In this document: in pieces, positions 50,895-59,223 of the stretch
How positions within the stretch are numbered: position 1 is the first letter of the stretch
Layout: each line of letters starts with the position of its first letter
Assembly: GCA_044230315.1 (NCBI GenBank)
Contig: JBGARJ010000001.1
Coordinates: 62,001 to 126,000 of the forward strand
Source: M3007 sp044230315
Lineage (GTDB): Bacteria; Bacteroidota; Bacteroidia; Chitinophagales; Saprospiraceae
DNA length: 64,000 bases
Reading direction: 5' to 3'
Notes under the pieces: generated by a model
What the model was told of the DNA's origin: nothing
What the model saw: the letters and a program-made list of their open reading frames with translations, nothing else
Databases searched by the model: none
Program-made: the position numbers and the translations under genes

Positions 50895-52609
50895 GCCCCC
50901 TGGCGCCGCGCACCCTTGTGGCCGGATGGCTGCGCAACCCCTGGGTTTGGCTCGGTCTGGGCCTGACCGTGGTGTACCTCCGCGGTCTGTTTCTCGATCT
51001 GATGGACGTAGACGCTTCGCAGTACGCCTCGATCTCCATGGAAATGGCGCAGAACGGCCAATGGCTACAGGTGCAACACCGCCATGCCGATTACCTGGAC
51101 AAGCCCCCGCTGTTGTTCTGGACGAGTGCCGCGTCGTTCCTGTTATTCGGCCTGCACAACTGGTCGTACAAACTGCCCTCCTTCATGGGCGCTCTTGCCG
51201 GCGTGTATGCCGTGTACCGGTTTTGCCGCTTGTTTTACAGCCCTGAAACCGCGCGCCATGCGGCATTTATGCTCGCCGCCTCGGTAGGCGGGCTGTTGTT
51301 GTGCAACGACGTACGCACCGATACGCTCCTCCTGGGCATGACCGCCTGCGCCGTTTGGCAACTGGCGGCCTACGTGGCGCCTGGCACGGAAAATCGAAAT
51401 CGATGGGGTAGTCTGCTCCTGGCGGGTTTATTTACGGGCCTTGCGATGCTGGCCAAAGGCCCCATCGGGCTCATCGTGCCCCTCTTCGCGCTGGGCGCCC
51501 ACCTGGCGCTGCGGCGCGATTGGCGGCAGCTGTGGCGCTGGCAATGGCTCGTGGGCCTGGGCGTCTCAGCGCTTGTGCTGCTCCCGATGTGCTGGGGTTT
51601 GTACCAGCAATATGACCTGCATCCCGATAAGGTAATCAACGGGCGGACGGGGGTATCGGGCTTGTATTTTTTCTTTTGGGAACAGAGTTTCGGTCGCATC
51701 ACCGGTGAAAACGTCTGGAAAAACGACACCTCGGCCTTCTATTTTCTGCACGTGTACCTGTGGGCTTTTCTGCCCTGGTCGTTGCTGCTGGTGGGGGCCA
51801 TTTGGCGGCGCATAGCCGAACTTTTCCGGCAAAAATTTTACCTCATGCTGTCCGACGAAGCCTTTTCCCTGGGCGGTTTCGTCCTCACCTTTGTGGCCTT
51901 GTCGATGTCGCGGTACAAATTGCCGCACTATATCTTTATCACCCTGCCCTGGGCTGCCGTATTGACGGCGCGCTGGCTGGGGCAACTGTCGGCCCAGGGG
52001 AAACTCCGCCCGGCCGTACGGGTACAGTACGGCGTCTTTTTACTCCTCGCGACCCTGAGTTTTTTATTGCTTGCTTTTGTGTTTCCCGGTGCCGGGCCGC
52101 TGGTCTGGGCCGTGTCAGTTGGGATATTTGGGGGGCTCCTCTGGCAGATCATGCGAGGGCCGCGCCCAATCGACAGCGGGCGCCTGGTGCAATGGAGTGT
52201 GCTCGCGTTTCTCGGCGCCGCATTTGTATTGAATTTTCATTTTTACCCGCGGCTGTTGCCCTATCAAAGCACCGCAGAGGCCGCGCGCTTTGCCCGCCGG
52301 AGCGGTATGGAAGCAGGGAAACTGGCTTTTTTTCACCGGCACGGGCATGCGCTCGATTTTTATGCCGGCCGTATTTTGCCGGAGATGAAAACCCCCGATG
52401 CCGTGCGCGATACTGCGGCTGCCAAAGGCGATTACTGGCTGTATACCGACGAAGCGGGCAAGGCCCAACTCGACAGTGCAGGCGTGGAGTACACCCTTGC
52501 AGCGTCTTTCGGGCATTTCCAGGTAGCGCTGATAAAACCTGCTTTTTTGAATCCGGCTACGCGTACGCACACCCTGATGCCGGTGTATTTACTCGAAATC
52601 CAACGATGA
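50891..52609 (+). CDS. ArnT/PMT-type (GT39/GT83-like) membrane glycosyltransferase
   Basis: This 572-residue protein has about 10-12 membrane helices. The N-terminal loop has the conserved acidic pair in LMDVDASQYASISMEMAQNGQW followed by DYLDKPPLLFWTSAASFLLFG, as in ArnT and PMT_2 enzymes that use polyprenyl-linked sugars. A soluble C-terminal part (~440-572) follows. Translational coupling to the beta-mannosidase gene (ATGA overlap at 50891) suggests a shared glycan context. Donor and acceptor are unknown. Confidence 0.85.
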   Translation: MSPLAPRTLVAGWLRNPWVWLGLGLTVVYLRGLFLDLMDVDASQYASISMEMAQNGQWLQVQHRHADYLDKPPLLFWTSAASFLLFGLHNWSYKLPSFMGALAGVYAVYRFCRLFYSPETARHAAFMLAASVGGLLLCNDVRTDTLLLGMTACAVWQLAAYVAPGTENRNRWGSLLLAGLFTGLAMLAKGPIGLIVPLFALGAHLALRRDWRQLWRWQWLVGLGVSALVLLPMCWGLYQQYDLHPDKVINGRTGVSGLYFFFWEQSFGRITGENVWKNDTSAFYFLHVYLWAFLPWSLLLVGAIWRRIAELFRQKFYLMLSDEAFSLGGFVLTFVALSMSRYKLPHYIFITLPWAAVLTARWLGQLSAQGKLRPAVRVQYGVFLLLATLSFLLLAFVFPGAGPLVWAVSVGIFGGLLWQIMRGPRPIDSGRLVQWSVLAFLGAAFVLNFHFYPRLLPYQSTAEAARFARRSGMEAGKLAFFHRHGHALDFYAGRILPEMKTPDAVRDTAAAKGDYWLYTDEAGKAQLDSAGVEYTLAASFGHFQVALIKPAFLNPATRTHTLMPVYLLEIQR

Positions 52610-52739
52610 AGAGCCGCCTGATCCGGCAACCTTCAAGTATGGAATCAAACGGCTGAACTGTAAGCGGCTGATTGATGACTAACTGATTCGAACGGCGTGG
52701 CGCCGGGCGTGGCAAGAAGCGATAAAGGCATGGAGTTTT

Positions 52740-52804
52740 GCAACCTCCGTGCATGTTTTTGCAACGTCCGTGCACGCGCGGGCGCCGTGCAAAGCCCATT
52801 TTTG
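52740..52804 (+). promoter_or_regulatory. Promoter/operator module, copy 1 (two 16-bp direct repeats, -7 CATTTTTG)
   Basis: GCAACCTCCGTGCATG (52740-52755) and GCAACGTCCGTGCACG (52761-52776) lie 21 bases apart, two helical turns, on the same face of the DNA. A CATTTTTG -7 box follows at 52797-52804, putting the start near 52811 and the ATG at 52846. The module is repeated almost unchanged at 56568-56633 before another T9SS cargo gene. Confidence 0.65.
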
Positions 52805-52845
52805 TGGTGTACAACAATCGTTTTTCAAACCAAAGATCTCCCGCC

Positions 52846-55344
52846 ATGAAAAAATCGGACCTCTCCGCTTTGCTGTTTCTGCTTTTATCAATCCCGGCCT
52901 TTGCTCAACAGCCCTTCCTCGACAGCAGCTTCGGCGATGCCGGTAAACGCGTTTACACCCTGTCCGGATACGATGAAGTGCAGGACCTGCTCGTTCAGCC
53001 CGACGGAAAAATCCTCGTGGCTGGCACGTCTTTGGAGGGCGACAAAATGCACCTTTCCCTGGCACGCTACCTCCCCGACGGCTCCCTGGATGTCACATTT
53101 GGCTTGAATGGAACAAACCATACCCTACTGCTCGGTGGCATTGCTGCTACTGTATTTGCCGCGGCCCTTCAATCGGACGGGAAAATCATTGTACTGGCGT
53201 CCTGGTCTGGCGGCGGCGGCCAGTATTTGTTCCGGTACCTGCCCAACGGATACCCGGACCCGTCGTTTCCAAATCCGCTCCAGTTGTCTAATATGTATTA
53301 TTACGATGTCCTGGCCGTCGGAGCCGACGACAAAATCCTGCTGGCAACAAGCTCGTCATTTACAGTGACCCGGCTTCACCCGGACGGAACGAAAGATTTG
53401 TCTTTCGGCACGAACGCCGTCGTGAACCTGGACCCTGGAATAGGTGGCGAATGGGTTTTCGACCTCACGGCCCAACCCGATGGAAAAATCGTGGCCTGCG
53501 GGGGTGTTGCCGGCGATTTGGTCATCGTCCGGCTGAATACGAATGGCGCGCTGGACAACAGCTTCAGTGCCGATGGTAAACTTCTGATCGACGATGGAGA
53601 CACTAGTCTTTACGCCCTAACGCTGAAACTCCAACCGGACGGAAAAATAATAACAGCTGCGATTGGTTCAGGCTTTGTCGCCCTGTTCCGGGTAAATCCG
53701 GACGGCGCTTTGGACAGTTCCTTCGGTTTGGGAGGGGAAGTCACGGTGCCAGGATTTACCGAGATCTACGATGTCGAAATGGCTCCAGACGGGGGTGTTT
53801 TATTTGCTTGCTGGTCGGACAGTTTGGGAAAAGTTCTACTAAAATTTACTTCCACAGGTGCCCCCGATACGGGTTTTGGCAACGCGGGTGTTCTGTATCC
53901 GGCGCTAACGCCGGGGTTCATCGCCGTACAAGCCGACTCCACGATCGTCTTAGCAAACACGTTGTACGGCGACTTCGCGTTGTCGAGCTACCTTCCTACA
54001 GGAAATGTCGCCCCCGCTTTCAACAACGGCGCTATCGTTTACACTAACATCGGCCAAAGCGGCGGTTCTGTCAGCCGACTTGCTTTGCAACCCGACGGGA
54101 AAATTCTTGTCGGCGGCGTGAACTTAGGTGATAAGTTGGCGATTGGCCGATTTGGTAGCCTTGGCTTCCCTGACAGTAGTTTTCATTCCTACGGTGACGA
54201 ATATTATTACGCATCGCTCAATGGCCTCGCTTTGCAATCTGACGGTAAGGTTATTGTTGGGGGGAACCGTAGTGTGATTAATGGACATGTCGGGATGTTG
54301 TACCGGCTTTTGCCAAACGGTGCGATAGACAGCAGTTTTCTAAATACCGTCGCCGGCTTTCCCATTGATGCGCTTGTGGTGCAGCCCGACGACAAATTAT
54401 TGACTGTCGGCATTCAAAAAATCATTCCCGGCCCAACTTACGCACGCCTCTTTCGATTCCAGGCGGATGGAACGTCCGACCAAAATTTTGGCATCAACGG
54501 CTCCGTTGACACCAAGCCTTTTCTTTGCCAGCTTTTGGTTTTGCAAGCAGACGGCAAAATACTGGCGGCAGGCAGCGGAATGGCTGTTCGCTATCTGCAC
54601 GATGGCACTCCCGACTCGACGTTCGGGGTCAATGGCAGCATTCAACAAGTGCCTGCCCAATTTCTGGAGGCTTTGCCCGACGGCAAGTTCCTGCTGGCCT
54701 GGAACACCGGCGCCGGTTTTGAAATCTCCCGCTACCTGGAAAACGGAAGCCTGGACGCCGGTTTCGGCGCCGCCGGCAAGTTGTTGTTGGAGTGGGTAAA
54801 CGAGTATGTTTACGCGATGGAGCTTCAGTCGGACGGCAAAATTCTGTTGGCCGGCAGAAGTTATCAATTGCCGACTCTGGATTTTTTCCTCGCCCGTTTG
54901 CTGCCCGACGGTGCCCCGGATAGTACGGTCGGTGTAGGCAGCATTGTCTACACCGATTTCGACGGTGGAAATGATGAGCCCGCTACTATCGCTGTACAGC
55001 CTGACGGGAAAATTATCCTCGCCGGCAGTTCGGACGACAAATTTGCTCAGGCTCGTTACCGGGCCGACCTGACGGTGGAGGCTAAAGAAGTGTACGGGCC
55101 GCGTTTTTCCCCCCTGGAAATTGTGCCTAACCCGGTTACCAATTTTCTGAATATACAACTGCCCGAAACCGCGGCTAATGCCCCGGCCAATGTGCAGGTG
55201 TTCGATACGCAAGGGCGTTTGGCACTCGCGCGTTCGCTGACGCCCGGGAAGGCACTGGATGTGCGGGAATTGACGACGGGGATATACGTACTGAAAGTAA
55301 CGGCGGGCGAGCGGGTGTACGCGGGGCGGTTTGTGAAGGAGTAG
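52846..55344 (+). CDS. T9SS cargo protein with delta-60 repeats
   Basis: This 832-residue surface or secreted protein has a signal peptide (LSALLFLLLSIPAFAQQ). About a dozen repeats of roughly 55-60 residues have the delta-60 form: DSSFGDAGKRV, VQDLLVQPDGKILVAG, LARYLPDGSLDVTFG. These repeats probably build a propeller-like solenoid. The last ~80 residues (LEIVPNPVTNFLNIQLP, VFDTQGRLALARSL, LTTGIYVLKVTAGERVYAGRFVKE) are a type-A T9SS sorting domain. The start at 52846 is the one behind the promoter; the longer frame runs through the operator. Confidence 0.9.
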   Translation: MKKSDLSALLFLLLSIPAFAQQPFLDSSFGDAGKRVYTLSGYDEVQDLLVQPDGKILVAGTSLEGDKMHLSLARYLPDGSLDVTFGLNGTNHTLLLGGIAATVFAAALQSDGKIIVLASWSGGGGQYLFRYLPNGYPDPSFPNPLQLSNMYYYDVLAVGADDKILLATSSSFTVTRLHPDGTKDLSFGTNAVVNLDPGIGGEWVFDLTAQPDGKIVACGGVAGDLVIVRLNTNGALDNSFSADGKLLIDDGDTSLYALTLKLQPDGKIITAAIGSGFVALFRVNPDGALDSSFGLGGEVTVPGFTEIYDVEMAPDGGVLFACWSDSLGKVLLKFTSTGAPDTGFGNAGVLYPALTPGFIAVQADSTIVLANTLYGDFALSSYLPTGNVAPAFNNGAIVYTNIGQSGGSVSRLALQPDGKILVGGVNLGDKLAIGRFGSLGFPDSSFHSYGDEYYYASLNGLALQSDGKVIVGGNRSVINGHVGMLYRLLPNGAIDSSFLNTVAGFPIDALVVQPDDKLLTVGIQKIIPGPTYARLFRFQADGTSDQNFGINGSVDTKPFLCQLLVLQADGKILAAGSGMAVRYLHDGTPDSTFGVNGSIQQVPAQFLEALPDGKFLLAWNTGAGFEISRYLENGSLDAGFGAAGKLLLEWVNEYVYAMELQSDGKILLAGRSYQLPTLDFFLARLLPDGAPDSTVGVGSIVYTDFDGGNDEPATIAVQPDGKIILAGSSDDKFAQARYRADLTVEAKEVYGPRFSPLEIVPNPVTNFLNIQLPETAANAPANVQVFDTQGRLALARSLTPGKALDVRELTTGIYVLKVTAGERVYAGRFVKE

Positions 55345-55394
55345 TCCCCTACCAACAGCATAATATTCATTCAAATTATTTCATAGACAATCGT

Positions 55395-55460
55395 AAAACC
55401 TTTAAATTGTCGCAAATTTGTGGAATTTATACTATAAATTTGCGACAATTTAAAGGTTTT
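55395..55460. repeat. 25-bp perfect inverted repeat before the broken ATPase gene
   Basis: The arms 55395-55419 and 55436-55460 are exact complements (AAAACCTTTAAATTG... and ...CAATTTAAAGGTTTT) with a 16-base loop. The right arm ends three bases before the ATG at 55464. A CAAATTTG box (55413-55420) inside the left arm could serve as a -7 element. It may be an autoregulatory site or the edge of a mobile unit. Confidence 0.65.
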
Positions 55461-55463
55461 ATC

Positions 55464-56527
55464 ATGCCTGCATTTGTATCCCGCATCATTGAATCGCTGA
55501 TTCTAACCCGGCTGACCACCGCACCGCGGAAGATCGTCATCTTGTACGGCCAACGGCAAGTAGGCAAAACCACCCTGGCACAGCATATTTTTCAACAACT
55601 GGAAGGGAAAAGAGTCCTGCACATCAATGCCGATTTCAACCCGCACACCGAAATATTCTCATCGAGGGATTACGATAAACTTCGGCTGTTCGTATCGGGC
55701 TACGATTACCTGTTCATCGACGAGGCGCAACGAATCCCGGATATCAGTATTAACCTGAAAATTTTGCATGATAATTTCCCTGAACTCCGAATACTGGTCA
55801 CCGGTTCCTCGTCGCTCGACCTGGCCATTACCACAACCGCCTGGAAGAGTGGCTACTTTACGGACATTACCCCGGTGTGCTGGAACTGGAAAACCGGCAG
55901 GACAAGGCCAGATTCCTGTACGAACTTACCAGCGCTTACCTGTACAAGGACGTACTAGAACTCAGCGGCATCCGGCACAGCGGGAAGTTGCGCGATCTGC
56001 TTCGCCTGCTGGTCTTCCAGATCGGCTCGGAGGTGTCGTACAACGAATTGGGCCGGCAATTGGGCCTGGATACAGCCACGGTGCAACGTTATGTGGATTT
56101 ACTGGAAAAGGCATTTGTCATCCAAACCGTGAGCGGATACAGCCGGAATTTACGCAAAGAAATCACCAAAAAACAGAAGATCTATTTCCAGGACCTGGGC
56201 GTCCGCAATGCCCTTATAGAGCGATTCACTCCTTTGAACCGGCGGGAAGACACCGGGGCGCTTTGGGAAAATTACCTGTTCCTGGAGCGCGCCAAGTTGC
56301 TGGACAACCACGGCATCCGGGCCGGCCGGTATTTCTGGCGCCTGCATACCGGCGCCGAGCTCGACTACGTGGAAGAAATGGATGGCGCGCTCACCGGATA
56401 CGAATTCAAATACGGCAACAAAACCGTCAAAATGCCGGCATCGTGGTCAGAAGTTTATCCCGATGCCCGGTTCCAGACGATCAACAGGGAAAACTGGTTG
56501 CCGTTCGTATTAAATATTCCGGCTTGA
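55464..56527 (+). pseudogene. Broken AAA ATPase of the AAA_14/DUF4143 family
   Basis: The first part (55464 to ~55830) encodes Walker A GQRQVGKTTL, Walker B YLFIDEAQRI and the sensor strand ILVTGSSSLDLA. The family then continues in another frame: HNRLEEWLLYGHYPGVLELE, SAYLYKDVLELSGIRHSGKL, FQIGSEVSYNELGRQLGLD, and the DUF4143 C terminus to 56527. Between the two parts the usual ~30-35 residues (the EPLTGR...YP segment) are missing and the frame shifts near 55825. This is an internal deletion of roughly 100 bases, so no intact ATPase can be made. Members of this family are often numerous in Bacteroidota genomes. Confidence 0.82.
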
Positions 56528-56567
56528 GTACCGACAAATTAAAAGGAGGCGAAAAACACCCCCCCTT

Positions 56568-56633
56568 GCAACCTCCGTGCATGTTTTTGCAACGTCCGTG
56601 CACGCGCGACAGCCGCGTAGAAGCCCATTTTTG
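56568..56633 (+). promoter_or_regulatory. Promoter/operator module, copy 2 (two 16-bp direct repeats, -7 CATTTTTG)
   Basis: The same two 16-base repeats as copy 1, at 56568-56583 and 56589-56604 with the same 21-base period, and CATTTTTG at 56626-56633. Similarity continues past the box to the start codon at 56674, differing by a handful of bases from copy 1. Confidence 0.65.
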
Positions 56634-56673
56634 TGGCGTAGAACAATCGTTTTTCAAACCAAACTGACTCGCC

Positions 56674-58260
56674 ATGAAAAAAACAACGTTTACCCTCCTG
56701 CTTTTCCTTTCCTGCTGCCGGCTGGCGGCGCAGTGCCCGACGGGGGACGTCACTTTTTCCGCGCAGGGGCAGGTTGACAGTTTTCAAATCATTTATCCGG
56801 GGTGTACGAGCATTCCGGGCAATGTCAAACTGAATGGTCCGGGCATTACAAACCTTCAAGGATTGAGCGAATTAAAAGTCGTAGAAGGCAAGTTCGAAAT
56901 CCTGTCCACTGGCCTGACATCGTTAGATGGTCTCAACAATATTGACTCAATTTTGGGAGGTTTTAGGATTCAAACTAATCCGAATTTGCTCAACCTTCAT
57001 GGCATGGGCAGCCTCGTCTATATCGGGACAAGCCTCCATATGGTTTTTGTTAACCACTATTTTTCATATAGTTTGTGGGTGGAGGACAATCCTGTACTAG
57101 CTACACTCAGCGGGATCAGCAGCCTGAAAGCAATCGATTTTTTCAGATGCGCTAAAAACGATGCATTGGCTTCGTTGAACGGCTTGGAAAACCTGCAATC
57201 CATCTACAATGTTGACATTTTTGACACTTTCCTGATTTCCTTGAATGGCTTAGAAAACATAGACTCTATCGGTGGATACTTTAGTTTAAGTGGAAATGAC
57301 TCTTTGGTTTCCCTGAGCGGACTGGAAAATCTGCAATCGCTTGGGGCGCTTTGGATTGAAGGCACAAATTCTCTCACCTCTTTCAGCAAGTTGGAAAATC
57401 TGCAATCGCTTGGAGAACTTGTCGTTAGAGACAATAGCTCCCTAACCTCAATCAGCGGGTTGGAAAATATCGACTCCCTCCCCGTGGGTATTTCGATTGA
57501 CAACACGGCTCTGACTTCTCTGAATGGCCTGAAAAATATCCATCACATCGGGGAAGTGCACCTTTTTTTAAATGCGTTGCTGAGCAATCTGAACGGCTTG
57601 GAAAACATTGATACCATTCACGGAAGTTTAGATCTCAATTCCACTTCTTTAACCTCTTTAAAGGGCCTGGAAAACATCGTTTCCATCAGAGGTGATCTCA
57701 GACTCAATAACAACGATAACCTGACTTCCCTGAAAGAGTTGGAGAGTCTCCAATCCATTGGGGTACCAGGCTTTTCTACCTATGTTTATATCGGCTATAA
57801 TAGCAACTTGACAGCGTTAAGCGGTTTAGAGAATGCTGACTTTTCAATGGAAACAAATTTGGTTATTGTAGAGAACCCGAAACTTTCATTTTGCAGCACC
57901 CAGTCCATCTGCCAATACTTCGAAAACGGCGGCGGGGCTTCCATCTCCAACAACGCCCCCGGCTGTGACAATGTGCCACAAGTTCGGGCCGCCTGCCTGG
58001 TTTCCATCGAAGAAACCTCCACCGGCGAGCCGGTCCTGATTCTTTCTCCCAACCCTGCCGCCAATTTTCTGCAAATTCAAATCAACGATGGCGAAAAATG
58101 GGAAATCACACTCTGCAACTTGCAGGGCAGACCAATGTTCCGGCAGGTAGTTTCCTCCGGCAGCCAGATAATTGATGTGAAAGACTGGCCTTCGGGCAGT
58201 TACGCGCTGCGCGCGGTTTCAGGCGGGCGGGCGTATGCGGGAAGGTTGATCAAACAATAA
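56674..58260 (+). CDS. T9SS cargo protein with receptor-L/leucine-rich-like repeats
   Basis: This 528-residue protein has a signal peptide (TFTLLLFLSCCRLAAQ). Residues ~50-410 hold around 14 repeats of 22-24 residues of the form SLTSLNGLENIDSIGG, as in the receptor L-domain/leucine-rich surface proteins of Bacteroidota. A Cys-containing cap (FCSTQSICQYF ... CDNVPQVRAAC) follows. The C-terminal ~75 residues (PVLILSPNPAANFLQIQI ... SGSYALRAVSGGRAYAGRLIKQ) are a type-A T9SS sorting domain. It is likely surface-exposed and ligand-binding; the partner is unknown. It shares its promoter module with the delta-60 gene. Confidence 0.88.
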   Translation: MKKTTFTLLLFLSCCRLAAQCPTGDVTFSAQGQVDSFQIIYPGCTSIPGNVKLNGPGITNLQGLSELKVVEGKFEILSTGLTSLDGLNNIDSILGGFRIQTNPNLLNLHGMGSLVYIGTSLHMVFVNHYFSYSLWVEDNPVLATLSGISSLKAIDFFRCAKNDALASLNGLENLQSIYNVDIFDTFLISLNGLENIDSIGGYFSLSGNDSLVSLSGLENLQSLGALWIEGTNSLTSFSKLENLQSLGELVVRDNSSLTSISGLENIDSLPVGISIDNTALTSLNGLKNIHHIGEVHLFLNALLSNLNGLENIDTIHGSLDLNSTSLTSLKGLENIVSIRGDLRLNNNDNLTSLKELESLQSIGVPGFSTYVYIGYNSNLTALSGLENADFSMETNLVIVENPKLSFCSTQSICQYFENGGGASISNNAPGCDNVPQVRAACLVSIEETSTGEPVLILSPNPAANFLQIQINDGEKWEITLCNLQGRPMFRQVVSSGSQIIDVKDWPSGSYALRAVSGGRAYAGRLIKQ

Positions 58261-58290
58261 TCCACCGGGGTTCTTTCCCCTGTGAAGCGG

Positions 58291-58319
58291 CCCCGGCGAT
58301 GCGTCGCCGGGGTTTTTTT
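58291..58319 (+). terminator. Intrinsic terminator after the L-domain gene
   Basis: Perfect 9-bp stem CCCCGGCGA (58291-58299) with TCGCCGGGG (58304-58312), loop TGCG, then seven T. Confidence 0.88.
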
Positions 58320-58323
58320 GTTA

Positions 58324-58487
58324 AGAAACCGTCTGAAAACCCTTGCCGGACGGCAAGACGCATCTTTTGGCATTTTGCTTCGGCTATGTTTTCAGCAATA
58401 GAACAAGGCTATTCCCTCAAAAATGAGCCTTGCCTAACGCCAAAATCTACATCTTCCCGCCTCGCCAGGGGTTTTCAGACGGTTTCT
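58324..58487. mobile_element. MITE-like element with 19-bp terminal inverted repeats
   Basis: The arms 58324-58342 and 58469-58487 (AGAAACCGTCTGAAAACCC and its exact complement) bound a 164-base non-coding segment. No transposase or long frame lies within. A short nested hairpin, TTGCCGGACGGCAA, is inside the left side. No clear target-site duplication is seen. The rest of the interval to 58588 holds nothing recognisable except a GGCCAAA/TTTGGCC hairpin near 58515. Confidence 0.55.
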
Positions 58488-58588
58488 AATCGTGCGTTAG
58501 CGGTCCGGACGTGGCCAAATACCGTTTGGCCGAAGTCTGAAAACGTTGCCCGGCAGAGCTCCGGTAACGCGGCAAAATCGTTTCCGCC

Positions 58589-58990
58589 TTAACCCTTGAA
58601 CGCCGCTTCGAGGCTTGAAAAATCGCCCGTAGCTTTCCAGCTCGTGACCAGTCCCGCGTCGTTAAATTCCCAGGTGAAGAGCATTTTACTGGTGAACGGC
58701 TTGCCTGTGGAGGTCACGATGCCATCCTGTTGCACTTCATGGATAACCTTGTTGCCGTTTTCGCTGAAGTTGGATGGCTGAATATAGGTGGTTTGCACGT
58801 TACCCCCGAGCTTGCCAAAATACTCAAGCGCACCGGCTTTGCCCTTGTATTCACCGGCAAAGGGAACGATAGCCAGGTTTGCGGCATTGAAAAACGTGAC
58901 GTTGTCGGCCAGTCTTGCGAGGATGCCGGGAATGTCGCCCTGACCGAAGCAGGCGAACATTTGTTCAATGGTTGAAAGATTGCTTGCCAT
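58589..58990 (-). CDS. SnoaL-like (NTF2-fold) protein
   Basis: This 133-residue soluble protein has the SnoaL-like/NTF2 pattern: STIEQMFACFGQGDIPGILARLADNVTFFN at the N terminus, YKGKAGALEYFGKLGGNVQTTYIQPSNF in the middle, and VTSTGKPFTSKMLFTWEFNDAGLVTSWKATGD at the end. The family includes small-molecule isomerases and many ligand-binding proteins; no specific role is evident. It is divergent from the hybrid regulator at 59224. Confidence 0.78.
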   Translation of the reverse strand: MASNLSTIEQMFACFGQGDIPGILARLADNVTFFNAANLAIVPFAGEYKGKAGALEYFGKLGGNVQTTYIQPSNFSENGNKVIHEVQQDGIVTSTGKPFTSKMLFTWEFNDAGLVTSWKATGDFSSLEAAFKG

Positions 58991-59196
58991 TTAAATGATG
59001 TTAAACGATGTATTGTTTTTGTTTCTAATGGTACATCCTAAGTTTAGCAGACACAAAGGTGCTGCTTCCACGTGCCCGATTTCAAGTTCAATGCTTGTTC
59101 AATTGTTGCTCCGAGGTGTTCATATTTATTGACCTTGCTCTGCTTCATTTGATACCGTTCTTCGATGGACAGGACATATCAAGAGAACATTTTCCC

Positions 59197-59204
59197 TACT
59201 TTTG
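59197..59204 (+). promoter_or_regulatory. -7 promoter box (TACTTTTG) that sets the start of the hybrid regulator
   Basis: Exact TAnnTTTG box. Transcription near 59211 leaves GTG 59224 as the first sensible in-frame start; the longer frame from 59059 would run through the promoter. Confidence 0.65.
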
Positions 59205-59223
59205 TCGGGCAAAAAAATCAAAT

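Noticed and set aside
55407..55958. The first part of the DUF4143 ATPase as a short functional ATPase
   Set aside because: The frame turns into unrelated residues after SSLDLA, while the second part of the same family continues in another frame, so it is one broken gene.
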